NCBI GenBank assembly: GCA_017992055.1
Contig: JAGOPK010000017.1
Location: forward strand, 46,014-110,013
Direction of reading: 5' to 3'
DNA length: 64,000 bases
From: Burkholderiaceae bacterium
GTDB taxonomy: Bacteria; Pseudomonadota; Gammaproteobacteria; Burkholderiales; Burkholderiaceae_C
This document shows, piece after piece, positions 1 through 12,746 of the stretch. The translations under genes and the position numbers were made by a program. Within the stretch, counting starts at the first letter, position 1, and every line of letters begins with the position of its first letter. A model generated the notes under the pieces. It worked only from the letters and a program-made list of their open reading frames with translations. It did not search any database and was not told the DNA's origin.

Positions 1-1639
<1,639 letters not shown>

Positions 1640-1660
1640 ACTCCTCCCCTCACGCCGGCT

Positions 1661-1715
1661 CCGCCGCGTCTGCCCCCCGGATCGCACCGGGGGCCCAGCG
1701 CGGCGGATTGTTTTT
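1661..1715 (+). terminator. Rho-independent terminator after carB
   Basis: Two nested perfect stems are seen. The outer stem ccgccgcg (1661-1668) pairs with cgcggcgg (1699-1706), and the inner stem cccccgg (1674-1680) pairs with ccggggg (1687-1693). The run ttgttttt follows at 1708-1715. It should end the car transcript before greA, which then needs its own promoter in or near this gap. Confidence 0.8.
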
Positions 1716-1767
1716 GTCGGCGCCACGATTCCACCCCGATCCCATCGATCTGCTGCCAGGAGGCCCC

Positions 1768-2244
1768 ATGGCCACCATTCCTCTCACCAAGCGCGGTGCC
1801 GAGAAGCTCAAGGAAGAACTGCACCGGCTGAAGACCGTCGAGCGCCATGCCGTGATCCAGGCCATTGCCGAGGCGCGTGCCCAGGGCGATCTCTCGGAAA
1901 ACGCCGAGTACGACGCGGCCAAGGACAAGCAGGGCTTCATCGAAGGCCGCATCCTGGAGATCGAAGGCAAGCTGGCGGCGGCCCAGGTCATCGACCCGGC
2001 GGCGCTGGACGCCGGCGGCCGCGTGGTCTTCGGCGCCACCGTCGACCTGGAAGACGAGGATAGCGGCGCCAAGGTCACCTACCAGATCGTCGGCGACGAC
2101 GAGGCCGACCTGAAGCAGGGCCTGATCTCGATCAGCAGCCCGATCGCCCGCGCGCTGATCGGCAAGGAAGCCGGTGACACGGCCGTGGTGCGTGCTCCCG
2201 GTGGCGAGCGCAGCTACGAGGTGGTTGAAGTCCGCTACGCCTGA
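1768..2244 (+). CDS. greA: Transcription elongation factor GreA
   Basis: GreA rescues backtracked RNA polymerase by stimulating cleavage of the transcript 3' end. The 158-residue product has the usual GreA length. Its N-terminal coiled coil carries the acidic tip signature [16 protein letters not shown] near residues 40-56, and the C-terminal FKBP-like domain ends in a YEV(V)EVRY-type sequence. The start ATG was chosen because aggagg lies 5 bases upstream and the product begins [10 protein letters not shown], as in other GreA proteins; an in-frame start 60 bases earlier lacks these features. The stop overlaps the next start by one base (TGATG), so the downstream membrane protein is probably translationally coupled. 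Confidence 0.97.
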   Translation: MATIPLTKRGAEKLKEELHRLKTVERHAVIQAIAEARAQGDLSENAEYDAAKDKQGFIEGRILEIEGKLAAAQVIDPAALDAGGRVVFGATVDLEDEDSGAKVTYQIVGDDEADLKQGLISISSPIARALIGKEAGDTAVVRAPGGERSYEVVEVRYA

Positions 2245-2684
2245 TGGCGCTGCAGGACCGCCTGCGCCGCCTGCTGCCCGCGCTGTGGCTGGGCGTGCTG
2301 CTGTGCATTGCCTTCATCGCCACGCCGGCGCCGTTTGCCTCGCTGGCGCCGGCCGATGCCGGGCGCGTGGTGGCGCGCATCTTCGTGCAGGAGGCCTGGC
2401 TGAGCCTGGCGCTGGCGGCGCTGCTGTTCGTCATCGAGCGCCAGCAGGCCCGGCGTGCCGCCGCGGCCGGCCGCGGCTCGCAACTCAGCACCGAGATGCT
2501 GCTGCTGGCCGGCGTGGCCTTCTGCACCCTGGCCGGCTATTTCGGCGTGCAGCCGCTGCTGGCGGCGGCGCGTGCCGGGCAGGGCGCGCTCAGCTTCGGC
2601 CAGTTGCACGCCCTCAGTTTCGGCCTGTTCGGCCTGAAGATGCTGTTGCTGGGCTGGCTGGCCTGGCGCAGCCAGACCTCCTGA
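2244..2684 (+). CDS. DUF4149 (TMEM205-like) membrane protein
   Basis: A 146-residue, very hydrophobic protein with about four predicted membrane segments: near 10-30, 45-63, 82-105 and 122-140. Length, the FIATPAPFASL motif after the first helix and the C-terminal helix-turn-helix pair fit the DUF4149 family. No enzymatic residues are apparent and the family's function is not established. The start overlaps the greA stop, indicating coupling; the next gene starts 10 bases downstream. Family assignment is by recalled pattern. Confidence 0.7.
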   Translation: MALQDRLRRLLPALWLGVLLCIAFIATPAPFASLAPADAGRVVARIFVQEAWLSLALAALLFVIERQQARRAAAAGRGSQLSTEMLLLAGVAFCTLAGYFGVQPLLAAARAGQGALSFGQLHALSFGLFGLKMLLLGWLAWRSQTS

Positions 2685-2694
2685 AAGCCCTGCG

Positions 2695-2946
2695 ATGAGC
2701 GAAGAAGCCAAGCCCCGTCCGCCCCTGCCCGACCGTCTGTCGGTCGATCCCCGCAGCCCGCACCATGTGGCGGCGGTGTTCGAGCATGACATCGGCATCC
2801 GCCTGAACGGCAAGGACCGCCACGACGTGGAGGAATACTGCGTCAGCGAAGGCTGGGTGCGTGTGCCCGCCGGCAAGACGCTGGACCGGCGTGGCCGGCC
2901 GCTGCTGATCAAGCTGAAGGGCCTGGTCGAGGCCTATTACCGCTGA
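2695..2946 (+). CDS. DUF3297 family small protein
   Basis: A compact 83-residue, charged, probably cytoplasmic protein with no signal or membrane segment. The pattern LPDRLSVDPRSPHH, then GIRLNGKDRHDVEEYCVSEGW, then GLVEAYY at the end is characteristic of DUF3297 in proteobacteria, a family with no assigned role that I know of. It is the last gene of the greA run and ends 22 bases before the convergent yhbY-like gene. No terminator with a clear U-run is visible in that gap. Confidence 0.75.
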   Translation: MSEEAKPRPPLPDRLSVDPRSPHHVAAVFEHDIGIRLNGKDRHDVEEYCVSEGWVRVPAGKTLDRRGRPLLIKLKGLVEAYYR

Positions 2947-2968
2947 AGCCGGCCGAAGCCGGCTGACG

Positions 2969-3442
2969 TCAGTCGACGCCCTTCTTCTTGACGCTGGTCA
3001 CGCGGGTCTTGGCCCGCTTGACGATGCCGCCGACGGTGATGCGCTGGTTGCCCAGCACCTTGACCTTCTTGATCTGCGGCCGGTTGGAGCCGTTCTTGCT
3101 GAACTTGACGACCTTGACCACCCGCGGCCCGGGCTGGCGGTCGTCGCGCTCGGCCTTGGCCTTTTCGGGAATCGGCCGCCACAGCACCAGCAGCTTGCCG
3201 ATGTGCTGGATGGGCGCGGCGCCCAGGGCCTCGGCCAGCGACAGCAGCATCGCGGCGCGGGCCTCTCGATCATCTGAAAACACGCGGATCTTGATCAGCC
3301 CGTGGGCGGTGAGCGCGCGGTCGATCTCGCGCTGCACGGCGTCGGTCAGGCCATCGGCGCCGATCAGCACGACCGGGTCGAGGTGGTGGGCCGCAGCGCG
3401 TTGTTCTTTGCGCTGGGCAGGAGTCAGGGAAATGGCGGGCAT
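2969..3442 (-). CDS. yhbY: YhbY-like CRM-domain RNA-binding protein
   Basis: CRM-domain protein expected to bind precursors of the large ribosomal subunit. Residues ~1-97 carry the conserved YhbY pattern: LTPAQRKEQRAAAHHLDPVVLIG at the start, then LTDAVQREIDRALTAHGLIKIRV, ending LLVLWRP. A basic lysine-rich tail follows (residues ~100-157) that E. coli YhbY (97 aa) lacks and that probably adds RNA affinity. The ATG giving MPAISLTPAQRK was chosen; an earlier in-frame start adds 20 residues that do not look conserved. It is divergent from rlmE, another 50S-assembly gene, a pairing also seen in E. coli (yhbY next to rlmE-ftsH). Confidence 0.9.
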   Translation of the reverse strand: MPAISLTPAQRKEQRAAAHHLDPVVLIGADGLTDAVQREIDRALTAHGLIKIRVFSDDREARAAMLLSLAEALGAAPIQHIGKLLVLWRPIPEKAKAERDDRQPGPRVVKVVKFSKNGSNRPQIKKVKVLGNQRITVGGIVKRAKTRVTSVKKKGVD

Positions 3443-3565
3443 GGGCCGATTGTCCGCGATGCCGGCCGTCCGCGCGCGCACCGGTGGGGCTTGCGGCGAC
3501 AATCAACACCTTGTTTTTCTGTCGCCGGCTGGGCCAACGTGGCCCACCGGCCTTGCTGAGCGCGC

Positions 3566-4234
3566 ATGACCACCAAGTCCCGCAAGGTCAACCGGGCGTG
3601 GCTGAACGACCACCTGACCGATCCCTATGTGAAGCTGGCCCAGAAAGAGGGCTACCGGGCCCGTGCGGCCTACAAGCTCAAGGAGATCGACGAGGCCCTG
3701 TCCCTGGTGCGGCCCGGCCAGGTGGTGGTCGACCTGGGCTCGGCGCCCGGCGCCTGGAGCCAGTACCTGCGCCGCAGGTTCGCGCCGCGTCAGGCCGGCG
3801 CCGGCGGGGCTGCCGCCGGGGCGCTGCAGGGCACGATCATCGCGCTGGACATCCTGCCGATGGAGGCCATCGAGGACGTGCAGTTCCTGCAGGGCGACTT
3901 CCGCGAGGAGGCGGTGCTGAAGCAGCTGGAGGCTGCGGTCGCCGGCCGGCCGGTGGACCTGGTGGTGTCGGACATGGCGCCCAATCTGTCGGGCATTGCC
4001 GCATCGGACGCGGCGCGCATGGTCGACCTGGTGGAACTGGCGCTGGATTTCGCCCAGACCCATCTGCGGCCCGAGGGGGCGCTGGTGGCCAAGGTCTTTC
4101 ACGGCGGCGGCTACAGCCAGCTGGTCGAGGCCTTCAAGCGCCAGTTCCGCGTCGTCAAGCCGATCAAGCCCAAGGCCTCGCGCGACAAGTCGGCGGAAAC
4201 CTTTTTGGTCGGCATCGGTCTGAAAAACCGTTGA
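3566..4234 (+). CDS. rlmE: 23S rRNA 2'-O-ribose methyltransferase RlmE (FtsJ/RrmJ)
   Basis: Methylates the 2'-OH of U2552 in the A-loop of 23S rRNA during 50S maturation. The 222-residue protein shows the FtsJ fold: AAYKLKEID (catalytic Lys region), [15 protein letters not shown] (SAM motif I), [11 protein letters not shown] (motif IV Asp), [12 protein letters not shown] (catalytic Lys) and [16 protein letters not shown] near the end (catalytic Glu). A ~10-residue Gly/Ala insertion ([15 protein letters not shown]) after motif I is longer than in E. coli. It is followed 178 bases later by ftsH, the classical rlmE-ftsH order. Confidence 0.97.
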   Translation: MTTKSRKVNRAWLNDHLTDPYVKLAQKEGYRARAAYKLKEIDEALSLVRPGQVVVDLGSAPGAWSQYLRRRFAPRQAGAGGAAAGALQGTIIALDILPMEAIEDVQFLQGDFREEAVLKQLEAAVAGRPVDLVVSDMAPNLSGIAASDAARMVDLVELALDFAQTHLRPEGALVAKVFHGGGYSQLVEAFKRQFRVVKPIKPKASRDKSAETFLVGIGLKNR

Positions 4235-4320
4235 GCGGCCCGGCCGCCGTGCTTTGCGCTGCATCGAATTGCGCCGGGATTCTCCCTGTTGACGATCCGA
4301 TCGGCCCGCGCGGCCCGGGG

Positions 4321-4348
4321 CTTGACTCGACTAAAATCGGCACCATCT
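4321..4348 (+). promoter_or_regulatory. Candidate sigma-32 (heat-shock) promoter of ftsH
   Basis: The sequence shows cttgact at 4321-4327 and caccatct at 4341-4348, separated by 13 bases. This resembles the sigma-32 consensus CTTGAAA, N11-16, CCCCATNT, with one mismatch in the -10. E. coli ftsH is known to belong to the sigma-32 regulon. A TAAAAT hexamer between the two boxes is too close to TTGACT to form a normal sigma-70 pair. This is an inference from motif match only. Confidence 0.5.
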
Positions 4349-4412
4349 GTGGCGTTCAAGTGGGCGACTTGAGGCGCATGGTCGCCACGGAATATTGGCT
4401 GAAGGAGCCGCG

Positions 4413-6335
<1,923 letters not shown>

Positions 6336-6361
6336 TCTGCCAGGACTTTTTCTGAGCTGGA

Positions 6362-6389
6362 CGGGGCCTTCGTGGCCCCGGTTCTTTTT
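6362..6389 (+). terminator. Rho-independent terminator after ftsH
   Basis: The 7-bp stem cggggcc (6362-6368) pairs with ggccccg (6374-6380), with a five-base loop, followed by ttcttttt (6382-6389). It ends only 3 bases before the folP start codon, so folP either depends on readthrough or the hairpin acts as an attenuator ahead of folP-glmM. Confidence 0.75.
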
Positions 6390-6392
6390 GTC

Positions 6393-7229
6393 ATGCACTG
6401 GCAGACCACGCGCTTTCGCCTCGTCCTCGACCGTCCGCTGGTGATGGGCATCGTCAATGCCACGCCGGACTCGTTTTCGGACGGCGGCCGGCACGGCGAT
6501 GCGCAGGGCGCCATCGCGCATTGCGAGCGCCTGCTGGCCGAGGGCGCCGACATCCTGGACATCGGCGGTGAATCCACCCGGCCCGGCGCCCGCACGCCCA
6601 GCGCCGACGAGGAACTGGCCCGCGTGCTGCCGGTGCTGCGCCATGCTCTGACGCTGGGCGTTCCGGTGTCGGTGGACACCAGCCAGCCGGCGGTGATGCG
6701 TGCCGCGCTGGACCTGGGCGTGGACATCGTCAACGACGTGCGCTCGCTGTCGCGTCCCGACGCGCTGGAACTGCTGGCCGGCCATGCCAAAGCCGGTGTG
6801 TGCCTGATGCACATGCGCGGCGAGCCGGACACGATGCAGGGCCTGACCGACTATGCCGACGTGGTGGCCGAGGTGGGCGGCTGGCTGGCGGCGCGCCAGG
6901 CCCAGGTTCAGGCCGCCGGCGTGGCATCCGACCGCATCGTGCTCGATCCCGGCATCGGCTTCGCCAAGGGCGACGACAACAATTGGGCCCTGCTGCGGCG
7001 CCAGTCCGAGCTGCTGGCGCTGGGCCGGCCGCTGCTGCTGGGCTGGAGCCGCAAGGGCACGTTGGGCCGCCTGACCGGCCGCAGCGTCGAGCAGCGCCAG
7101 GCCGCCAGCGTGGCCGTGGCCCTGGCCTGCGTGCAGCGCGGCGGCCACATCGTGCGGGTGCACGACGTGGCGGCCACGGTGGATGCGATCAAGGTCTGGC
7201 GCGCCGCCGGCCTGGGCGCGGCCGGCTGA
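6393..7229 (+). CDS. folP: Dihydropteroate synthase
   Basis: Condenses 6-hydroxymethyl-7,8-dihydropterin pyrophosphate with p-aminobenzoate in folate synthesis; it is the target of sulfonamides. The 278-residue TIM-barrel protein carries both signatures: [14 protein letters not shown] near residue 25 and [11 protein letters not shown] near 60. [23 protein letters not shown] and GWSRKGTLG follow in the expected order. The ATG giving [10 protein letters not shown] was chosen over a GTG 21 bases upstream that lies inside the ftsH terminator loop. No good Shine-Dalgarno is visible. The ftsH-folP-glmM order is conserved in many proteobacteria. Confidence 0.95.
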   Translation: MHWQTTRFRLVLDRPLVMGIVNATPDSFSDGGRHGDAQGAIAHCERLLAEGADILDIGGESTRPGARTPSADEELARVLPVLRHALTLGVPVSVDTSQPAVMRAALDLGVDIVNDVRSLSRPDALELLAGHAKAGVCLMHMRGEPDTMQGLTDYADVVAEVGGWLAARQAQVQAAGVASDRIVLDPGIGFAKGDDNNWALLRRQSELLALGRPLLLGWSRKGTLGRLTGRSVEQRQAASVAVALACVQRGGHIVRVHDVAATVDAIKVWRAAGLGAAG

Positions 7230-7276
7230 GCCAGACACAGACACACACAAACCAGGGACGACGAGGAGAACACCGC

Positions 7277-8617
7277 ATGACACGACAGTATTTCGGCACC
7301 GACGGCATCCGTGGCACGGTCGGCCAGAGCCCGATCACGCCCGACTTCATGCTGCGCCTGGGCCATGCGGTGGGCCGGGTGCTGCGCCGCGGCCGCCAGG
7401 GCGGTGGCCGGCCGACCGTGCTGATCGGCAAGGACACGCGCATCTCCGGCTACATGATCGAATCGGCGCTGGAGGCCGGCCTGGCCTCGGCCGGCGTCGA
7501 CACCCTGCTGTCGGGCCCGCTGCCCACGCCCGGCGTGGCCTATCTGACGCGCGCGCTGCGCCTGGACCTGGGCGTGGTCATCAGCGCCTCGCACAACGCC
7601 TATCCGGACAACGGCATCAAGTTCTTCTCGGCCATGGGTGAGAAGCTGCCCGACGACTGGGAGCTGGCGGTCGAGGCGGCGCTGGACGAGGCGCCGCAAT
7701 GGGTGGATTCGGCCAGCCTGGGCAAGGCCAGGCGGCTGGACGATGCCCGCGGCCGCTACATCGAGTTCTGCAAGAGCACGGTGCCGAAGACGATGTCGTT
7801 GAAGGGCCTGAAGATCGTCGTCGATGCGGCCCATGGCGCGGCCTACCATGTGGCGCCGGACGTGTTCCATGAGCTGGGCGCCGAGGTTGTGACCATCGGC
7901 TGCAAGCCCGACGGTCTGAACATCAATGCCGGCGTCGGCGCCACCGCGCCCCAGGCCCTGGTGGCGGCGGTGGCCGAGCATGGCGCCGACTACGGCGTGG
8001 CGCTGGACGGCGATGCCGACCGCCTGCAGCTGGTGGATCGCCAGGGCCGGCTCTACAACGGCGACGAGCTGCTGTATGTGATGGTCGCCGAGCGCCTGGC
8101 GCGTGGCCATGCCGTGCCCGGTGCGGTGGGCACGTTGATGACCAACATGGCGGTGGAGCTGGCACTGCAGCGCCGCGGCGTGCAGCTGGTGCGCGCCAAG
8201 GTCGGCGACCGCTATGTGCTGGAAGAGCTCGCCGCCCGCGGCTGGCTGCTGGGCGGCGAAAGCTCGGGCCATCTGCTGCAGCTGGACAAGCACAGCACCG
8301 GCGACGGCATCGTCAGCGCGCTGCAGGTGCTGCAGGCGGTGCAGCAGGCCCAGGCCACGCTGGCCGACCTGCTGGCCGATGTGGTGCTGTATCCGCAGAC
8401 CCTGATCAATGTGCGCCTGCCCAGCCTGGCCGGCTGGCAGGACAACCCGCGCCTGGCCGCCGAGACGCGGGCGGTCGAGGCCCAGCTGGGCCAGCGTGGC
8501 CGCGTGCTGATCCGCGCCTCGGGCACCGAGCCGGTGCTGCGCGTGATGGTCGAGGCCCGCGACGCCGCCGAGGGCCGGGCCGCGGCCGAACGCCTGGTGG
8601 CCGCCGCCCAGTCCTGA
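7277..8617 (+). CDS. glmM: Phosphoglucosamine mutase
   Basis: Interconverts glucosamine-6-phosphate and glucosamine-1-phosphate on the route to UDP-GlcNAc for peptidoglycan and LPS. The 446-residue protein (E. coli 445) has the N-terminal [14 protein letters not shown], the phosphoserine loop [16 protein letters not shown] (active Ser105), the metal loop DGDADR and the C-terminal phosphate-binding [12 protein letters not shown]. The start is supported by a gaggaga ribosome site 7 bases upstream. It follows folP after a 47-base CA-rich spacer and lies upstream of the phosphate regulon, which has its own promoter. Confidence 0.97.
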   Translation: MTRQYFGTDGIRGTVGQSPITPDFMLRLGHAVGRVLRRGRQGGGRPTVLIGKDTRISGYMIESALEAGLASAGVDTLLSGPLPTPGVAYLTRALRLDLGVVISASHNAYPDNGIKFFSAMGEKLPDDWELAVEAALDEAPQWVDSASLGKARRLDDARGRYIEFCKSTVPKTMSLKGLKIVVDAAHGAAYHVAPDVFHELGAEVVTIGCKPDGLNINAGVGATAPQALVAAVAEHGADYGVALDGDADRLQLVDRQGRLYNGDELLYVMVAERLARGHAVPGAVGTLMTNMAVELALQRRGVQLVRAKVGDRYVLEELAARGWLLGGESSGHLLQLDKHSTGDGIVSALQVLQAVQQAQATLADLLADVVLYPQTLINVRLPSLAGWQDNPRLAAETRAVEAQLGQRGRVLIRASGTEPVLRVMVEARDAAEGRAAAERLVAAAQS

Positions 8618-8680
8618 TCCCGCGGGGCCGGCATGGGGCGGCGCATGACCGCCCCATGGCTGAAATGTGAATGTGACAGC

Positions 8681-8714
8681 CCGTCATGGCACTGTCACAC
8701 GGCCTGCCTACAGT
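8681..8714 (+). promoter_or_regulatory. Pho box and -10 of the pst-pho operon
   Basis: The direct repeats CCGTCAT (8681-8687) and CTGTCAC (8692-8698), with a four-base spacer, keep the 11-base period of the PhoB consensus CTGTCAT-N4-CTGTCAC; only one of the 14 repeat bases differs. A TACAGT hexamer at 8709-8714 sits 10 bases further on, the usual position when a Pho box replaces the -35. Phosphate-starvation control of pstS by PhoB is therefore strongly suggested. The same array also holds tgtgacag (8672-8679), the inverted complement of ctgtcaca (8692-8699). Confidence 0.85.
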
Positions 8715-8766
8715 GGTGACAAGCGCAAGAAGCGCAGCTCACCCCCTGTCGAAAGGCCTGCACACC

Positions 8767-9807
8767 ATGTCCCAGATCCCCACCGTCCTGCGCTCCGCCC
8801 TGGCCGTTGCCGCGCTGCTGCCGCTGCTGGCCCAGGCCCAGGACGTCACCGGTGCCGGTGCCACCTTCCCGGCGCCGCTGTACGCCAAGTGGGCCGATGC
8901 CTACCACAAGGCCACCGGCGCACGCATCAACTACCAGTCGGTCGGCTCGGGCGCCGGCATCAAGCAGATCAAGTCCAAGACCGTGGACTTCGGCGCCAGC
9001 GACATGCCGCTGAAGGATGAGGAACTGGCCAAGGACGGCCTGCTGCAGTTCCCCACCGTGATCGGTGGCGTGGTGCCGGTGGTCAACATCCAGGGCATCC
9101 AGCCCGGCCAGATCAAGCTCACCGGCGCCGTGCTGGGTGACATCTACCTGGGCAAGGTGACCAAGTGGAACGACGCGGCCATCACCGCGCTGAACCCCGG
9201 CGTGCCGCTGCCGGCGGCCGACATCTCGGTGGTGCGCCGTGCCGATGGTTCGGGCACGACCTTCATCTTCACCAACTACCTGTCCAAGGTGAATGCCGAC
9301 TGGAAGGCCAAGGTCGGTGAGGGCACGGCGGTGAACTGGCCCACCGGCGCGGGCGGCAAGGGCAACGAGGGCGTGGCCGCCTTCGTGCAGCGCCTGCCCA
9401 ACTCGATCGGCTATGTCGAGTACGCCTACGTCAAGCAGAACAAGATGACGTACACGCTGCTGAAGAACAAGGACGGCAACTTCGTGCCGCCCAGCGACAG
9501 CGCCTTCAAGGCCGCCGCCGCCGGTGCCGACTGGGCCAAGACCTTCTACCAGATCACCACCGACCAGCCCGGCAAGGATGCCTGGCCGCTGAGCAACCCG
9601 ACCTACATCCTGATGTACAAGCAGCAGGACAAGCCGGCCAGCGCCAGCGCCGCGCTGAAGTTCTTCGACTGGGCCTTCGCCAACGGCGACAAGGCCGCCG
9701 ACGACCTGGACTATGTGCCGCTGCCGGATTCGGTGAAGGCCCTGGTGCGCAAGCAGTGGTCCGAGCAGATCAAGGACGCCGCCGGCAAGGCCGTGGCCTA
9801 CAAGTGA
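8767..9807 (+). CDS. pstS: Phosphate ABC transporter, periplasmic phosphate-binding protein
   Basis: High-affinity periplasmic phosphate receptor of the PstSCAB importer. The 346-residue precursor has a signal peptide with hydrophobic core [18 protein letters not shown] and likely cleavage after AQA (about residue 24). The mature protein shows [39 protein letters not shown] and [16 protein letters not shown], all typical phosphate-contact segments of PstS. The ATG was chosen because it begins this signal peptide; earlier in-frame codons overlap the promoter. It is the first gene of pstSCAB-phoUBR and lies directly behind the Pho box. Confidence 0.96.
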   Translation: MSQIPTVLRSALAVAALLPLLAQAQDVTGAGATFPAPLYAKWADAYHKATGARINYQSVGSGAGIKQIKSKTVDFGASDMPLKDEELAKDGLLQFPTVIGGVVPVVNIQGIQPGQIKLTGAVLGDIYLGKVTKWNDAAITALNPGVPLPAADISVVRRADGSGTTFIFTNYLSKVNADWKAKVGEGTAVNWPTGAGGKGNEGVAAFVQRLPNSIGYVEYAYVKQNKMTYTLLKNKDGNFVPPSDSAFKAAAAGADWAKTFYQITTDQPGKDAWPLSNPTYILMYKQQDKPASASAALKFFDWAFANGDKAADDLDYVPLPDSVKALVRKQWSEQIKDAAGKAVAYK

Positions 9808-9917
9808 TCTGAGCCCTGAGCCAGTGAGGGCGCCGGGCGCTTGTCGCGTCGCCGCGATCCCGGCCCCCTGGCGGCATCACGCCAACCCGCAATCTGATCC
9901 TGGAGTGGAGGCACACT

Positions 9918-10931
9918 GTGGCCGCATCCCTACCCGCCGCCAGCCTCGCACAGGAACCGCGTGTGACCCTGCACCCCCAAGCGCCCGAGCGGCGCCGCGT
10001 CGCGCCCTGGGCCGACACCGTGTTCTCGCTGCTCACCCATGGCGCGGCCTGGCTCACGCTGGCCCTGCTGGTGGGCATCATCGTCTCGCTGCTGATCGGC
10101 GCGATGCCGGCGATCGAGAAGTTCGGCCTGGGCTTCCTCTGGTCCAAGGACTGGGACCCGGTGCAGGAGAAGTTCGGCGGCCTGGTGATGATCTACGGCA
10201 CGCTGATGAGCTCGTTCATCGCGCTGCTGATCGCCATTCCGGTCAGCTTCGGCATCGCGCTGTTCCTCACCGAGCTGTCGCCCAAGTGGCTGAAGCGCCC
10301 GCTGGGCATCGCCATCGAGCTGCTGGCTGCCGTGCCGTCCATCGTCTACGGCATGTGGGGCCTGCTGGTGTTCGGGCCCATCCTGGCCAAGTATGTGCAG
10401 CAGCCGCTGCAGGCGGCCTTCAAGGGCGTGCCGCTGCTGGAGTCGCTGTTCTCCGGCCCGCCGGTGGGCATCGGCCTGCTGTCGGCCGGCATCATCCTGG
10501 CGATCATGATCATCCCGTTCATCGCCTCGGTGATGCGCGACGTGTTCGAGGTCACGCCGCCGATGCTCAAGGAATCGGCCTACGGCCTGGGTGCCACCAC
10601 CTGGGAGGTGGTGCGCAATGTGGTGCTGCCCTACACCAAGGCCGGCGTCATCGGCGGCATCATGCTCGGCCTGGGCCGGGCGCTGGGCGAGACCATGGCC
10701 GTGACCTTCGTCATCGGCAACTTCAACCAGCTGGAATCGCTGTCGCTGTTCGAGGCCGCCAACAGCATCGCCTCGTCGCTGGCCAACGAGTTTGCCGAAG
10801 CCGGCGAGGGCCTGCACCAGGCCTCGCTGATCTACCTGGGGCTGGTGCTGTTCTTCATCACCTTCGTGGTGCTGGCCCTGTCCAAGCTGCTGCTGGCGCA
10901 GCTGAAGAAGGGCGAGGGAACCCGTTCATGA
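9918..10931 (+). CDS. pstC: Phosphate ABC transporter permease PstC
   Basis: Inner-membrane channel subunit that pairs with PstA. The 337-residue protein has six predicted membrane segments after a ~35-residue cytoplasmic tail, and the permease coupling (EAA) loop reads [30 protein letters not shown]. It begins with GTG preceded by a tggagtggagg purine run. A 110-base gap separates it from pstS, a common place for differential expression of the abundant binding protein; only weak G/C hairpins are visible there. The stop overlaps the pstA start (ATGA). Confidence 0.95.
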   Translation: MAASLPAASLAQEPRVTLHPQAPERRRVAPWADTVFSLLTHGAAWLTLALLVGIIVSLLIGAMPAIEKFGLGFLWSKDWDPVQEKFGGLVMIYGTLMSSFIALLIAIPVSFGIALFLTELSPKWLKRPLGIAIELLAAVPSIVYGMWGLLVFGPILAKYVQQPLQAAFKGVPLLESLFSGPPVGIGLLSAGIILAIMIIPFIASVMRDVFEVTPPMLKESAYGLGATTWEVVRNVVLPYTKAGVIGGIMLGLGRALGETMAVTFVIGNFNQLESLSLFEAANSIASSLANEFAEAGEGLHQASLIYLGLVLFFITFVVLALSKLLLAQLKKGEGTRS

Positions 10932-11821
10932 ACACCGCTGTCACCACCGGCGACGCCGCCCGCCAGGCCCTGCATGCCACGCGCCTGGCCCAGCACCGCC
11001 GGCGCAAGCTGACCAACCAGATCGCGCTGGCGCTGTCGCTGGGCGCCATGGCCTTCGGCGTGTTCTGGCTGCTGTGGATCCTGTTCGAGACCGTGCGCCT
11101 GGGCTGGGGCGGCATCAACCTGGCCGTGTTCACCGAGATGACGCCGCCGCCGCAGGCCGAGACCGGCGGCCTGGCCAATGCCATCTTCGGCTCGCTGATG
11201 ATGGTCGGCCTGGCCACGCTGCTGGGCACGCCGATTGGCATCCTGGCCGGCATCTACCTGGCCGAATATGGCCAGAAGACTTGGCTGGGCGGCGCGGTGC
11301 GCTTCATCAACGACATCCTGCTGTCGGCGCCTTCCATCGTCATCGGCTTGTTCATCTATGCCGTGGTGGTGGCGCGCATGAAGAGCTTCTCGGGCTTTGC
11401 CGGCATCCTGGCGTTGGCGCTGATCGTGATTCCGGTGGTCATCCGCCAGACCGAGAACATGCTCAGCCTGATCCCGAATGCCCTGCGCGAGGCCGCCTAC
11501 GCGCTGGGCACGCCGAAGTGGAAGGTGATCCTGTCGGTGACGCTGAAGGCCGCCCGTGCCGGCGTGCTCACCGGCATCCTGCTGGCGGTGGCGCGCATTG
11601 CCGGCGAAACCGCACCGCTGCTGTTCACCGCGCTGTCCAACCAGTTCTGGACCAGCAGCCTGGGCGAGCCGATGGCCAGCCTGCCGGTGACCATCTTCAA
11701 GTTCGCGATGAGCCCCTACGAGAACTGGCAGAAGCTGGCCTGGGCCGGCGTGTTCCTGATCACGCTGGGCGTGCTGGCGCTCAACATCCTGGCGCGTGTG
11801 CTGTTCAAGAACAAGCACTGA
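10928..11821 (+). CDS. pstA: Phosphate ABC transporter permease PstA
   Basis: Second channel subunit of the phosphate importer, 297 residues. A basic N-terminal tail (about residues 18-30) leads into six membrane helices, and the coupling loop reads [30 protein letters not shown]. The segment [17 protein letters not shown] is typical of PstA. The ATG sits inside the pstC stop (ATGA), implying translational coupling and balanced synthesis of the two permeases. The pstB start follows 46 bases after the stop. Confidence 0.95.
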   Translation: MNTAVTTGDAARQALHATRLAQHRRRKLTNQIALALSLGAMAFGVFWLLWILFETVRLGWGGINLAVFTEMTPPPQAETGGLANAIFGSLMMVGLATLLGTPIGILAGIYLAEYGQKTWLGGAVRFINDILLSAPSIVIGLFIYAVVVARMKSFSGFAGILALALIVIPVVIRQTENMLSLIPNALREAAYALGTPKWKVILSVTLKAARAGVLTGILLAVARIAGETAPLLFTALSNQFWTSSLGEPMASLPVTIFKFAMSPYENWQKLAWAGVFLITLGVLALNILARVLFKNKH

Positions 11822-11867
11822 GCCCGCATCCAACGCACCCAACGCAATCCTGCACCGAGGCCACACC

Positions 11868-12653
11868 ATGGACGCCCGCGTCGACCTCCCCACCACCGAG
11901 AAGGCCAAGATCTCGGTGCGCAACCTGAACTTCTACTACGGCAGCTACCTGGCGCTGAAGAACATCAACCTCGACATCCCCGAGCGCAAGGTCACGGCCT
12001 TCATCGGGCCGTCGGGCTGCGGCAAGAGCACGCTGCTGCGCACCTTCAACCGCATGTTCGAGCTCTATCCCGAGCAGCGCGCCGAAGGCCAGATCAATGT
12101 CGACGGCGAGAACATCCTGACCAGCAAGGACGATGTCTCGCTGATCCGCGCCAAGGTCGGCATGGTGTTCCAGAAGCCCACGCCGTTCCCGATGTCGATC
12201 TACGACAACATCGCCTTCGGCGTGAAGCTGTTCGAGCGCCTGTCGCGCAGCGAGATGGACGAGCGCGTGGAATGGGCGCTGAAGAAGGCCGCGCTGTGGA
12301 CCGAGGTCAAGGACAAGCTCGACCAGAGCGGCGCCGGCCTGTCCGGCGGCCAGCAGCAGCGCCTGTGCATTGCACGTGGCATCGCCATCAAGCCCGAGGT
12401 GCTGCTGCTCGACGAGCCCTGCTCGGCACTGGACCCGATCTCCACCGGCAAGATCGAAGAGCTGATCGATGAGCTCAAGCACGATTACACGGTGGCCATC
12501 GTCACCCACAACATGCAGCAGGCGGCACGCTGCTCGGACTACACGGCCTACATGTACCTGGGCGACCTGATCGAGTTCGGCAAGACCTCGGACATGTTCA
12601 TGAAGCCCAAGCGCCGCGAGACCGAGGACTACATCACCGGCCGTTTTGGCTGA
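11868..12653 (+). CDS. pstB: Phosphate ABC transporter ATP-binding protein
   Basis: Cytoplasmic ATPase that powers PstCA. The 261-residue protein has Walker [11 protein letters not shown]-loop [21 protein letters not shown] signature [16 protein letters not shown], Walker [13 protein letters not shown] and the H-loop His ([14 protein letters not shown]). The [11 protein letters not shown] and C-terminal [16 protein letters not shown] sequences are specific for PstB. The chosen start gives [25 protein letters not shown]; upstream in-frame codons belong to the pstA-pstB gap. Confidence 0.97.
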   Translation: MDARVDLPTTEKAKISVRNLNFYYGSYLALKNINLDIPERKVTAFIGPSGCGKSTLLRTFNRMFELYPEQRAEGQINVDGENILTSKDDVSLIRAKVGMVFQKPTPFPMSIYDNIAFGVKLFERLSRSEMDERVEWALKKAALWTEVKDKLDQSGAGLSGGQQQRLCIARGIAIKPEVLLLDEPCSALDPISTGKIEELIDELKHDYTVAIVTHNMQQAARCSDYTAYMYLGDLIEFGKTSDMFMKPKRRETEDYITGRFG

Positions 12654-12697
12654 TGCACACCCTGCGGGCCGCTGCGCCGGGCCGCCCAAGCAAGGCC

Positions 12698-12716
12698 CGA
12701 CCCTCCTGGAGGGTCG
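12698..12716 (+). other. Intercistronic hairpin between pstB and phoU
   Basis: A perfect 8-bp stem, cgaccctc (12698-12705) with gagggtcg (12709-12716), has a three-base loop. No U-run follows, so it is unlikely to be a Rho-independent terminator. It could stabilise or separate the pstSCAB and phoUBR parts of the transcript. Confidence 0.5.
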
Positions 12717-12746
12717 ATCAACGGACCCGGTGATCGGGGAGCCAAC

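Noticed and set aside
4322-4337. Sigma-70 promoter TTGACT/TAAAAT for ftsH
   Set aside because: The two hexamers are only four bases apart, far from the 16-18 required; the heat-shock reading fits better.
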